A stretch of DNA of 64,000 nt, from assembly GCA_965199765.1 (NCBI GenBank), contig CBDATC010000002.1, positions 1,240,001 through 1,304,000 on the forward strand, written 5' to 3'. This DNA comes from JAPOXR01 sp965199765. Lineage in GTDB: Bacteria > Pseudomonadota > Alphaproteobacteria > Rhodobacterales > Rhodobacteraceae. Under the pieces are notes generated by a model. The model had not been told where the DNA came from. It saw only the letters and a list, made by a program, of their open reading frames with translations, and did not search any database. The position numbers and the translations under genes were made by a program. Of the stretch, positions 9,325 to 17,763 are shown in pieces (within the stretch, counting starts at the first letter, position 1; the number at the start of each line of letters is the position of its first letter).

Positions 9325-9558
9325 TCGGCATGGGCGAAGCGAAATTTGAAATCGATGATTGGCCCATGTCAGAGGAAAATTGACCGAAGGAAGAATCGTT
9401 TGCCAATCTCACAAAGCCAGCATCTCCAATTAAATTGGTTTGATTTATCAGCTCAACACGGTCGGTCTAGGTTGTACAACGCCACACGGACCCAAATTCT
9501 CATTTGCAAGAATCGCTCAGTTCAGTTAGAGACACTTGACATCCAGCGAGTTGCAGAT

Positions 9559-9633
9559 GGCCCCGTAGCTCAGCATGGATAGAGCAGCCGCCTCCTAAGC
9601 GGCAGGTCACAGGTTCGAATCCTGTCGGGGCTG
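9559..9633 (+). tRNA. tRNA-Arg (anticodon CCT)
   Basis: Acceptor GGCCCCG pairs with CGGGGCT, with a terminal G-U pair, then discriminator G at 9633; CCA is not encoded. D-arm GCTC...GAGC, anticodon stem GCCGC/GCGGC with loop CTCCTAA, T-arm ACAGGTTCGAATCCTGT. The neighbouring debris (Uma2 left, IS4 right) is consistent with a hot spot for insertion, though no attachment repeat was found. Confidence 0.93.
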
Positions 9634-9956
9634 CAATTCATTTTGCTGCATTGTGCATTGAACCAAATCAAAAGCACACCTTCGAATTGTAATCAGGAAG
9701 TCTTTCCCACAGATGCTCAATGGAGACTAAAGGGGTTTGTGGCGCCAATTCGCAACCCTTGAAATTAGGAAATCCAATCTGCTCCACCTCAGCAGGGTCG
9801 CCAGAAACACAATCTTTTTGGAACTGCCCCCCGTTTCAGAGACGCAACCCAAGATGCCCGGTGTCAACGATTGCTCTTGCGATGACCAAACCCACGATTC
9901 CAATCCGGCGAGCGCCGCCAGCCCTGCCGAGTAGCCATGAGTCTGCTTGACAGCGT
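9634..9956. other. non-coding stretch after tRNA-Arg
   Basis: About 320 bp leading into the IS4 remnant. Short open frames only, none with family features. Confidence 0.4.
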
Positions 9957-10411
9957 CTATTCAATGAGTGTCGTCTGCGCACTGTTTTGGGCTTCCAGGC
10001 CAGCTTCAACGCCGGCTTCGCGGCACACGGATGCGCTGCTCAGTCTTATCTGACCGCGCCAAATGATCTCGTTTCCGAGCGCCCGGTCATGATGCGCAAA
10101 GTGATGACGGTGTTGATGGCGATCACCCGCTGCAGCCGCCCGGCGGTGCGGAACAGCGGAAACTCGCTCCGGTATCCCGATTTCAGCACCCGGAAGAAAT
10201 CCTCGATCCGCTATCTCTGGAGGTGGAACCCAACGATTTCGACCGCTGCTTCGGCGCATTTGACGTCAAGGGTGGTCAGCAGCCGCCACTGCACCGGTTC
10301 TTCGTCTTCAGGCGGATTGGTTTCGACGATATGAACCGTCGAAACGATAACCGGATCCGCGTCCGGCAAGGCGGCCGTCCGCAGTTTGCGGCTGATCTGC
10401 GACTGTGCCAT
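9957..10411 (-). pseudogene. 3' remnant of an IS4-family transposase
   Basis: The minus-strand frame from 10411 reads VHIVETNPPEDEEPVQWRLL, then TTLDVKCAEAAVEIVGFHLQR, the region before the IS4 Y-(2)-R-(3)-E-(6)-K box. A TAG at 10211-10213 stands where this family has Trp. The same frame continues as RIEDFFRVLKSGYR and GRLQRVIAINTVITLRIM before a stop at 10046. A further C-terminal piece (EIIWRGQIRLSSAS) lies in another frame down to 9957. The N-terminal half is absent. Internal amber codon, deletion and frameshift all mark it as dead. Confidence 0.75.
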
Positions 10412-10473
10412 GACGAATCATCATAGCAGCCGAACAACACGTTGTTCAGACGTTTTTTGGCTACACGGTAACG

Positions 10474-12327
10474 CTAGCGACGACCAAACAGCCTTTCGAT
10501 ATCCTTGAGCTCTAATTGAATCCAAGTCGGTCTTCCGTGATTGCATTGTCCTGACGCAGGTGTTGCTTCCATTTCCCGCAGCAGTGCGTTCATTTCATTG
10601 GTATTCAACCGCCGACCTGCACGAATCGATGCGTGACAAGACATTCGGCTGATGACCGCATTGATTCTCTCCTCAAGCACCACCGCCTCGCCCGCACTCT
10701 CCAACGCATCGGCGATGTCGCTGAGCAAAGCGCTTGTGTCAACATCTGAATCCAGTATGGCGGGCATCGAACGAACACACACGCTGCCCGGTCCAAAGCT
10801 CTCGATTTCCAAGCCGAGTTTCGCAAGCTGTTCGGCCTCTGCCAGCACAATGCCAGCGTCGTTCTCAGACAGTTCAACCACATCCGGCACCAGAAGCAGC
10901 TGTGATTCGACCGCAAGCTCGCGCAGTTCTCTCTTCATCCTCTCATAAACAATGCGCTCATGTGCCGCATGCTGATCAACAATTGCGATGCCATTTTCCG
11001 TTTCCGTCAGCACATATGTGTGGTGCAGTTGCGCCTTTGCCGAGCCAAGCGGATATTTGATCAGATCCGATTCGCTGCCGTTCGTTGCCGGCTCTTCCCA
11101 AGGCGGCAAATCACCGAGGGAATTTGACTTCTCTGCATTATCGGGTGGTCGTGGGATGACAGTCCGGGTGCGGCGCTGACCCTGTGACCAAAGAGAAGTT
11201 TCAAGATTAACCGGCGGGTGCGGGTCGCTCTTCCATGCTTCCGAAAGCGACGCAGACAGACCGGTTGATGTGCGCTGGCTGTCACCAGCCAGCGCGGAGC
11301 GAATGCCCGCGACAATCAATGATCTCACCTTGCTTGCATCCCGAAACCGAACTTCGGTCTTGGCCGGATGAACATTAACGTCCACGACGCGCGGTTCGCA
11401 CTCAACGAACAGGGCGACGATTGGATAACGGCCCGAAGGAGCAAAATCAGAATAGGCGGCGCGTAGAGCGCCGCTTAGCACCTTATCTCGAACCGGACGA
11501 CCATTGACGAACATATGCTGAGCACTCGAATTGCCCCGCGTGAATGTCGGCAGCGAGCAAAATCCATGCAATCGAATGCCATCGCGGGTTACATCCACTG
11601 TGCAACAGTTTTCTGCAAACCCTCCCCCGATGACTTTATCGATTCTCGATCGCAGCGACTCTGTGTCCGTCCCTGATTCTGGGACATATCTCAACTTCCG
11701 GCGGTGCGGACCGTCGCGCGGTGCTTCCACCAACACAAATTCCACCTCCGGTTCGGCCATAGCAAGCGAACGCACGACATTTGACAAGGCACGGGTTTCC
11801 GCTTGGTCGGTTCCAAGAAACTTCAAGCGAGTCGGAGTGGAACGGAAAAGATCATTGAGTTCAATCCGCGTGCCGTGATCAAGCGCCGCCGGGCGAACCC
11901 CCGAAGCCCGGCTGACTTCCACATTGATCGAATATGCGTTGGATGATCCCGCTGCTCGACTTGTAACCGTTAATCTGCCGGCCGCACCCATCGATGCCAG
12001 CGCTTCCCCGCGAAAACCAAAACTCTTGATTCCGGTGGTTTCGGTTCCGTCAACTTTGGAGGTTGCATGACGGGACACTGCCAGTGGAAGGTCATCGGCC
12101 TCGATTCCCAACCCGTTATCGATGACCCGGATTAGAGACCTGCCGCCATGCGCATAGTGAACTTCAATGCGCGTGGCCTTGGCATCAATTGAGTTTTCGA
12201 TCAGTTCCTTAACGACGGAAGCGGGGCGCTCGATAACTTCTCCGGCGGCGATTCGATTGATTGATGCCTCATCAAGCCGCCGAACGCGCGGCGACTGCCG
12301 GATAATCTTTGATTCTGCCGTATCCAT
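10474..12327 (-). CDS. mutL: DNA mismatch repair protein MutL
   Basis: Couples mismatch recognition by MutS to strand removal. The N-terminal GHKL ATPase shows IAAGEVIERPASVVKELIEN, VIDNGLGI and TSKVDGTETTGIKSFGFRGEAL. The C-terminal region contains DQHAAHERIVYE, the metal-binding motif of MutL endonucleases, so this protein probably nicks DNA itself, unlike E. coli MutL. The open frame extends to 12414, but I choose the ATG at 12327 because homology begins just after it and the extension overlaps the spacer after the M16 gene. Last gene of a long minus-strand run beginning at rsmB. Confidence 0.96.
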   Translation of the reverse strand: MDTAESKIIRQSPRVRRLDEASINRIAAGEVIERPASVVKELIENSIDAKATRIEVHYAHGGRSLIRVIDNGLGIEADDLPLAVSRHATSKVDGTETTGIKSFGFRGEALASMGAAGRLTVTSRAAGSSNAYSINVEVSRASGVRPAALDHGTRIELNDLFRSTPTRLKFLGTDQAETRALSNVVRSLAMAEPEVEFVLVEAPRDGPHRRKLRYVPESGTDTESLRSRIDKVIGGGFAENCCTVDVTRDGIRLHGFCSLPTFTRGNSSAQHMFVNGRPVRDKVLSGALRAAYSDFAPSGRYPIVALFVECEPRVVDVNVHPAKTEVRFRDASKVRSLIVAGIRSALAGDSQRTSTGLSASLSEAWKSDPHPPVNLETSLWSQGQRRTRTVIPRPPDNAEKSNSLGDLPPWEEPATNGSESDLIKYPLGSAKAQLHHTYVLTETENGIAIVDQHAAHERIVYERMKRELRELAVESQLLLVPDVVELSENDAGIVLAEAEQLAKLGLEIESFGPGSVCVRSMPAILDSDVDTSALLSDIADALESAGEAVVLEERINAVISRMSCHASIRAGRRLNTNEMNALLREMEATPASGQCNHGRPTWIQLELKDIERLFGRR

Positions 12328-12376
12328 CACCCAATCTGTTATCCACTGAGCAACCCGTCCGCAATGCCGGTTCCGT

Positions 12377-13684
12377 TCAGGGCTGCAAACTTTCAGGTTG
12401 ACCGACCACCACAAAATGGAGCTTGTCCGGCTTCAGCAGCCGCTCAGCCACACGCTTGATGTCATCGACAGTGAACGCGTTGATCATTGCGTTGCGATTT
12501 TCGATGTAGGATGCCGGTATATTGTCAAACTGCATGGCCGCAAGAATTCGAGCGATCCGCTCGTTGCCATCAAACCGCAGGGGATATGCTCCTGTCAGGT
12601 GCAGCTTCACACGCTCAAGCTCTTCCACCGTCATGCCTTCGGCGGCTAGATTCGCCCATTGCTGCTTCACTGCATCTATAGCTTCGGCCACGAACTCGTT
12701 CGAGGTCGAAAAATCGCCTGCGATGAAACCCGAATTCGAATGGGATCCGAGATAGGTTCCTATGCTGTAAGTCAGACCTAGATTTTCCCGCACTTCAAGC
12801 CGCAGTCTAGAGAAATGAGTCCTTGACCCAAGCGCCTCGTTAATCACATACGCCGCAAGAAAATCGGGATCATCGCGCAACAATCCTTCATGCAGGAAAA
12901 GCACCAGGGACTGCGGTGACGGAAAATCAACGATGTCTACCCCGCCTTGCAGCAGGAATTCAGGTTTTTCCGGCAGTTCAATTCCGTCGGATGGCAGGCC
13001 GCCAAGCAGATTGTCCAACAGATCACCGAGTTCGGCAGCGGTGATGTCGCCTGCCGCGCCGACGATGACACCGCTGCGGTCAAAAACCCTTCGTCTGGAT
13101 TCCTCCAAATCCTCCACCGTGATCGCCGCAGCCGTTTCGAGTGTTCCTTCAACGGGCCGGGCAAAGGGGTGATCACCATAAGTGAGGCGATCAACCGTCC
13201 GATTTGCAATCTTGCCTTGATCCCTCGCGTGATCAGCCAGTATCGAAAGCACTTGCGCGCGCACGAACTCAACCCGGTCTAAATCAAAGCGCGGCTGTTC
13301 AAGCGCGGTTTTTAGCAGGCTGACCGATTCGTCGCGGAACTCGGTCAGAAAGCGAACGCTGACTGAAGTCGACTCTGTATGGGTGCGGAATGCGAATGCA
13401 GCCGCTAATTCCTGCTGGCGTTTTTGGAACGCAGCCGCGTCCATTTGGCCGGCTCCCTCGTCCAGAAGCCCTGTCATCAAATAGGCCGATCCCAGTTTGT
13501 CTTCAGGGTCGGTCGACGAACCTCCCACAAAAATGATCTCCAAAGCCATCAATGGAATGGTGTGATCTTCGGCAAGCCAAGCATTGATCCCACCCGGTGA
13601 AATAACCTCTTGCACCTCAACGGCCTGGACTGACAGCGTGGACAGTGCAAGCGCGGCAACCGTCCCGGTGAATATTCTGGTCAT
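12377..13684 (-). CDS. M16-family peptidase-like subunit without the zinc motif
   Basis: Pitrilysin-type fold with an N-terminal signal peptide (FTGTVAALALSTLSVQA). The position that carries HxxEH in active M16 enzymes reads SAYLMTGLLDEG here, so zinc binding is lost. This is typical of the inactive partner in heterodimeric M16 pairs. Its ATG overlaps the stop of the active M16 gene by 4 bp, implying coupled translation and a periplasmic heterodimer (inference). Other conserved blocks, such as LTYGDHPFARP, remain. Substrate is unknown; clearance of peptides in the periplasm is a reasonable guess. Confidence 0.85.
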   Translation of the reverse strand: MTRIFTGTVAALALSTLSVQAVEVQEVISPGGINAWLAEDHTIPLMALEIIFVGGSSTDPEDKLGSAYLMTGLLDEGAGQMDAAAFQKRQQELAAAFAFRTHTESTSVSVRFLTEFRDESVSLLKTALEQPRFDLDRVEFVRAQVLSILADHARDQGKIANRTVDRLTYGDHPFARPVEGTLETAAAITVEDLEESRRRVFDRSGVIVGAAGDITAAELGDLLDNLLGGLPSDGIELPEKPEFLLQGGVDIVDFPSPQSLVLFLHEGLLRDDPDFLAAYVINEALGSRTHFSRLRLEVRENLGLTYSIGTYLGSHSNSGFIAGDFSTSNEFVAEAIDAVKQQWANLAAEGMTVEELERVKLHLTGAYPLRFDGNERIARILAAMQFDNIPASYIENRNAMINAFTVDDIKRVAERLLKPDKLHFVVVGQPESLQP

Positions 13685-15021
13685 GCGGGATCCTCCTCAG
13701 GGAGTATCCAGCCGGTAACCGAGTTCTCCAATTGCAGGAGCTCTTCAGCTGCTGCGATGATGTCGTCGGGCGTTACGGTCTGCAGCTCATCCGGCCATAG
13801 GGCAATATCCGCAACAGTGAGTCCAGCTGTCAGCGCCCGACCATAACGCCGAGCTAAATTTTCCACCTTATCCTGTTCATAAATCAAAGCAGCCCGGCTC
13901 GCGGTTTTGAGACGGTCAAGCTGTTCGATATCAACACCCGCCTCGACAAATTCTTCAAGGGCACGGTCAAGAGCTGCTTCAGCCTCCTCCATTGAGATGT
14001 TGGGAGCGGGAACAACCACAAAGCTGAAGCTGGAGGGATCAAAACTCGTGCCTGAATAATAGGCAGCCGCATGCACAGCCACTCTTTCTTCCACCTCTAG
14101 CTTTTTGCTGAGATACGAGTTGATTCCGTCTCCACTCAAAACCTCGGCGAACATCTCCAGAGCGGCTGCAGTTGATTGATCGCCGGAGTTTCTTTCTTCG
14201 GCCAAATAGGAGCGAACCATATAAGGTTGAGCAACGCGCTGGTCGCGAAAGACTAAACGACGCGGCGCGAGATGCGGCGGTTCTGAGGGTCTCACCCGTT
14301 CCGACAGCTCCTCCGAGGCCTTGATCGGACCGTAATGCAATTCGGCCAACCGCAGCACCTCCTCCGGATCAACATCGCCGGCGACGACCAATACCGCGTT
14401 ATTGGGGGCGTAGTGCTTTCGGTAGAATTCAAAGATGTCGCTGCGCGAAAGCGCTTCGATTTCATGGCGCCAGCCGATGATCGGCACACCATAAGGGTGG
14501 TTCAGATAGAGAGCAGCTGCGCGCTGTTCGCGAAACAGACCATCCGGACTCGTGTCCGTCCGCTGATTGCGTTCCTCCAGAACAATCCGGCGTTCGGTTT
14601 CGATCGCTTGATCATCCAGCTTTAGATTGCGCATCCTGTCCGCTTCGAGTTCCATCATCACACCCAAATGCTCGGCTGCAACCCGCTGAAAATATGACGT
14701 ATAGTCATAGCTGGTGAATGCATTCTCCGTGCCGCCTAAATCCCGAATCTTGTTCGAAAACACCCGCGGGCCGACGGTCTCGGTCCCGTGGAACATCAAG
14801 TGCTCGACAAAGTGAGCAATACCGGATTTGCCTCGCGGCTCGTCGGCGGATCCGACGCGGTACCAGAGCTGCTGGGACACCGCCGGCGCCCGATGGTCCT
14901 CAATGACTACGATCTGCAAGCCGTTTTCAAGATGATACTCGGTTAATTGCTGCGCGGCATATGCAGGCAGCCAAGCTAGCATTGCGCACAGAAACGCAGA
15001 CATTGCCAGACGAATTGGCAT
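13681..15021 (-). CDS. M16-family zinc metallopeptidase
   Basis: Active pitrilysin/insulinase-like peptidase. After a signal peptide (LAMSAFLCAMLAWLPAYA) comes the inverted zinc motif HFVEH in GIAHFVEHLMFHGTE. The downstream glutamate helix (MMELEADRMRNL) and the LYLNHPYGVPIIGW block are also family features. It precedes the zinc-less M16 partner with a 4 bp overlap, and bamF lies upstream in the same run. Expected location is the periplasm. Confidence 0.9.
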   Translation of the reverse strand: MPIRLAMSAFLCAMLAWLPAYAAQQLTEYHLENGLQIVVIEDHRAPAVSQQLWYRVGSADEPRGKSGIAHFVEHLMFHGTETVGPRVFSNKIRDLGGTENAFTSYDYTSYFQRVAAEHLGVMMELEADRMRNLKLDDQAIETERRIVLEERNQRTDTSPDGLFREQRAAALYLNHPYGVPIIGWRHEIEALSRSDIFEFYRKHYAPNNAVLVVAGDVDPEEVLRLAELHYGPIKASEELSERVRPSEPPHLAPRRLVFRDQRVAQPYMVRSYLAEERNSGDQSTAAALEMFAEVLSGDGINSYLSKKLEVEERVAVHAAAYYSGTSFDPSSFSFVVVPAPNISMEEAEAALDRALEEFVEAGVDIEQLDRLKTASRAALIYEQDKVENLARRYGRALTAGLTVADIALWPDELQTVTPDDIIAAAEELLQLENSVTGWILPEEDPA

Positions 15022-15108
15022 TACCTTCTCCCAAATTTGTTCAATTCGCTGAAATTTCGGGCAGAATTTTCAGCAAATCAACCCGTATCAGGAATAAGTT
15101 ATCAGCAC

Positions 15109-15648
15109 CTATTGCGCGGCCGGATTTGGCGGGGCTGACGGTGTCCTGACCCCAGCAATCCTCAGCCTCTCCAGTTCGGCGTATGGATCAATCGCCTGCG
15201 ACCGATAGGCTTGGGCGTAGACGTTAACCTTGAAGGCGCGTTCCAGAAAACGTCCATCGTTTTTGCGTCGAAACTCCAGATCCTCCGCTTCAAGCGCTTG
15301 CAGAATGCCAGGATCGGAACCAAATCGCGAAACATATGCGACCGCGATCGTGTCGCTGTCGGGAGGCACGGCTCCGCCTCTTGTCGGTTCTCCTCCCAAA
15401 GTCCGAATAACATCTTCCTCGGGCTTCGGGTCGGCCCGATTCTCACCGCTTCGGGTCGGCCTTGGCAGCGGTCCGCTTATATCCGGAAACTCCAACGGCT
15501 TGGCGACCGTTGTTGCTAAATCGTCAGGCTTTCCGGTGTTCTTGAACTGCAACAGCTCTGGTATTCGCTCACTGTCGCTGCCTGGCAAGGAACAGCCTGC
15601 AAGAATGACCGCCAAAACCGTGACTGTGCTGATGGCTGATAACCGCAT
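15109..15648 (-). CDS. bamF: DUF3035 lipoprotein, BamF-like subunit
   Basis: Short lipoprotein with signal and lipobox VILAGC (Cys19). A Pro-rich segment follows (FPDISGPLPRPTRSGENRADP), then a helical C-terminal half. The DUF3035 family includes the alphaproteobacterial BamF component of the outer-membrane beta-barrel assembly machine. The position between lspA, which cleaves lipoprotein signals, and two M16 peptidases matches the conserved Rhodobacterales order. 179 aa is in the family range. The function is assigned from family knowledge, not from a catalytic motif. Confidence 0.75.
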   Translation of the reverse strand: MRLSAISTVTVLAVILAGCSLPGSDSERIPELLQFKNTGKPDDLATTVAKPLEFPDISGPLPRPTRSGENRADPKPEEDVIRTLGGEPTRGGAVPPDSDTIAVAYVSRFGSDPGILQALEAEDLEFRRKNDGRFLERAFKVNVYAQAYRSQAIDPYAELERLRIAGVRTPSAPPNPAAQ

Positions 15649-15697
15649 GCTCTGCCTCGCTTACCTCAACATTTATAACAAATCATATTGTTGGCTA

Positions 15698-16177
15698 TCA
15701 ATCAACCTTGCCTGGTTTGATCATTCCAAACATCACCAATCCTCCCGCTCCGACCACGATAGCGACATCCGCGAGATTAAAAACAAAGGGATTGTTGATC
15801 CCACAACACGACATGTTCAAAAAATCAACAACGGCACCATGAAAAACCCTGTCAACGGCGTTGCCCAACGCACCACCGGCGAGCGCTCCTGCGCAGATTC
15901 GCTCGAATTCGCTAATTTTGGTTCGAACCGACCAGACCAAAAGAAACGCGGCGACCGCCACTGCAATTCCTATCAATATCCAGCGCATTAATTCTGAACC
16001 GCTGTTCAGCAATCCAAAATTTATGCCGAAGTTCCATCCCATTTGGAAAACCAGAAATGGAGGCAGAACATCGATGCTTCCGACTTGATCCAGTTGCAGG
16101 ACCAATAGAACAATCGCTTTGCTTGCCTGGTCGATGGCAAGCACGGCGGCAGCGGCGACGAATGGCAAATGCATCAT
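15698..16177 (-). CDS. lspA: lipoprotein signal peptidase (signal peptidase II)
   Basis: Inner-membrane aspartyl protease that removes signal peptides from prolipoproteins. Four membrane helices are visible. The catalytic aspartates lie in the motifs GNAVDRVFHGAVVDF and FNLADVAIV, and the N-terminal AIDQASKAIV block is conserved. The start is one of two adjacent ATGs (16177/16174), placed directly after the purH stop at 16178. Its product probably acts on BamF encoded next door. 159 aa is standard. Confidence 0.95.
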   Translation of the reverse strand: MMHLPFVAAAAVLAIDQASKAIVLLVLQLDQVGSIDVLPPFLVFQMGWNFGINFGLLNSGSELMRWILIGIAVAVAAFLLVWSVRTKISEFERICAGALAGGALGNAVDRVFHGAVVDFLNMSCCGINNPFVFNLADVAIVVGAGGLVMFGMIKPGKVD

Positions 16178-17734
16178 TCAATGTTTAAAGTGACGTCTGC
16201 CGGTCATCACCATAGCAATGTCCATCTGATCCGCTCTGGCAATCACTTCCGCATCCCGAATCGAACCGCCGGGCTGGATTATGGATCGAACACATTTTTC
16301 GGCGAGAACATCTATGCTGTCCGCAAACGGGAAAAAGCCGTCGGAAGCGGCGGCAAACCCCGGTCCTTTGGAATCCTTCTGCAGATTTCTAACGGCATCT
16401 TTCGCGGCGTCGACGCGGCTCGTTCTTCCCGAGCCAATGCCGAGCACAGCGCCAGACCCGACGACCGCAACTGAATTTGATCGGGCATGCTGCGCCACGC
16501 GCCACGCGAACCGCAAATCACTCCACTCGCCAGGGCTGGGCTGTCGGTGTGTAACAACCTGCATTTCGTTTCGCACAAAACCGCCGCAGTCCGGAGACTG
16601 AACAAGGAATCCGCCATAGACCGAGCGAACGACGGTGCTTCGCTCATGCAGCTTGGGAAAGTCCATAGTCAATATGCGAAGTTTCTTTTTGCTTTGCAGC
16701 ATCCGAACCGCCTCGTCCGATGCTCCAGGTGCAACCACCAATTCAACAAAACATTCTGAAATGAGCTGAGCCGTTGCAGCATCAAGATCTCGGTTCAGTC
16801 CGATGACCCCGCCGAACGCCGAAACAGGATCTGTTGCCAAAGCGTTTGCAAAGGCATCTGCGGTGCGGTTTTCGACAGCCGCGCCGCACGGGGTTCCGTG
16901 CTTTATGATAACGCATGCCGCCTGCTTCAAATCTTCGCAATCGGCAAGAAAATTCACTGCGGCATCAGCATCGATAATGTTGTTGTAGCCGAGTTCCGGT
17001 CCAGCGAGCAGATGGGATTCCGCAAAACCGTATTCCGAATTGGACGGGCTGTTTGGCAGCAGAGAGTAAAGATTCGCATTCTGATGGGGGTTCTCTCCAT
17101 AACGAAGCCGCTGTGGATTTGTCAGATTGCTCCAGCTCGGGAGTGTCGGCGGCCCTTCGTCTATGACACGGGCGATGGATGCGTCATAAGACGCAATCTT
17201 GGAGAAAACAGAGGCCGCTTGACGGCGCCGATGATCGTAACCAACCACTCCGTGGTTTTCTTGCAGATGGATCTTCAAATTCTCATAGTCCTCACGGCAT
17301 TGGATGACCGTGACCCACTGAAAATTCTTGGCCGCGGCGCGCAGCATTGCGGGTCCGCCAATATCGACCATGGCTTCCGCGTCTTTGTTCCAGCCTTGTC
17401 TGGACACCGATTCGAAGGGGTAAAGCGAACCAACAACGAGATCGATCGGTTCAATTCCCAGTTCTGACAATTCCCTTAGGTGCTCTGAATTGTTTCGGTC
17501 TGCCAGGATCGCGGCGTGCAGAGCCGGGTGCAGCGATTTAACGCGCCCTCCCAATAATTCTCGAAATCCAGTAATTTCCGACAGTTCATTGTATTCGATA
17601 TTAAGACTGCGGAGATATTCTCCGGTTCCACCTGTCGCTGTGAGCCGAACCCCGTTCCGAATCAGAAAGCCGGCAAAAGAATCAAGATCGGTTTTGTCCG
17701 AAACCGATATGAACGCATGCCGTAATTTAGTCAT
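16178..17734 (-). CDS. purH: bifunctional AICAR transformylase / IMP cyclohydrolase
   Basis: Catalyses the last two steps of de novo IMP synthesis. The N-terminal MGS-like cyclohydrolase domain opens with AFISVSDKTDLDSFAGFL and LTATGGT. The transformylase domain follows with IKHGTPCGAAV, DPVSAFGGVIGLNRD and SDGFFPFADSID. In the first of these the usual KHxNPCG has Thr in place of Asn, a deviation worth noting. The ATG at 17734 matches the family start. An ATG at 17767 would give a 4 bp overlap with the preceding gene and eleven extra residues. 518 aa from 17734 is normal. Confidence 0.95.
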   Translation of the reverse strand: MTKLRHAFISVSDKTDLDSFAGFLIRNGVRLTATGGTGEYLRSLNIEYNELSEITGFRELLGGRVKSLHPALHAAILADRNNSEHLRELSELGIEPIDLVVGSLYPFESVSRQGWNKDAEAMVDIGGPAMLRAAAKNFQWVTVIQCREDYENLKIHLQENHGVVGYDHRRRQAASVFSKIASYDASIARVIDEGPPTLPSWSNLTNPQRLRYGENPHQNANLYSLLPNSPSNSEYGFAESHLLAGPELGYNNIIDADAAVNFLADCEDLKQAACVIIKHGTPCGAAVENRTADAFANALATDPVSAFGGVIGLNRDLDAATAQLISECFVELVVAPGASDEAVRMLQSKKKLRILTMDFPKLHERSTVVRSVYGGFLVQSPDCGGFVRNEMQVVTHRQPSPGEWSDLRFAWRVAQHARSNSVAVVGSGAVLGIGSGRTSRVDAAKDAVRNLQKDSKGPGFAAASDGFFPFADSIDVLAEKCVRSIIQPGGSIRDAEVIARADQMDIAMVMTGRRHFKH

Positions 17735-17763
17735 GTGCGGCCCATCACCGGCAATTTCCGAGA

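Noticed and set aside
9536..9541. TTGACA just before tRNA-Arg as a promoter
   Set aside because: The matching -10 would fall inside the tRNA gene, so this hexamer cannot serve it.
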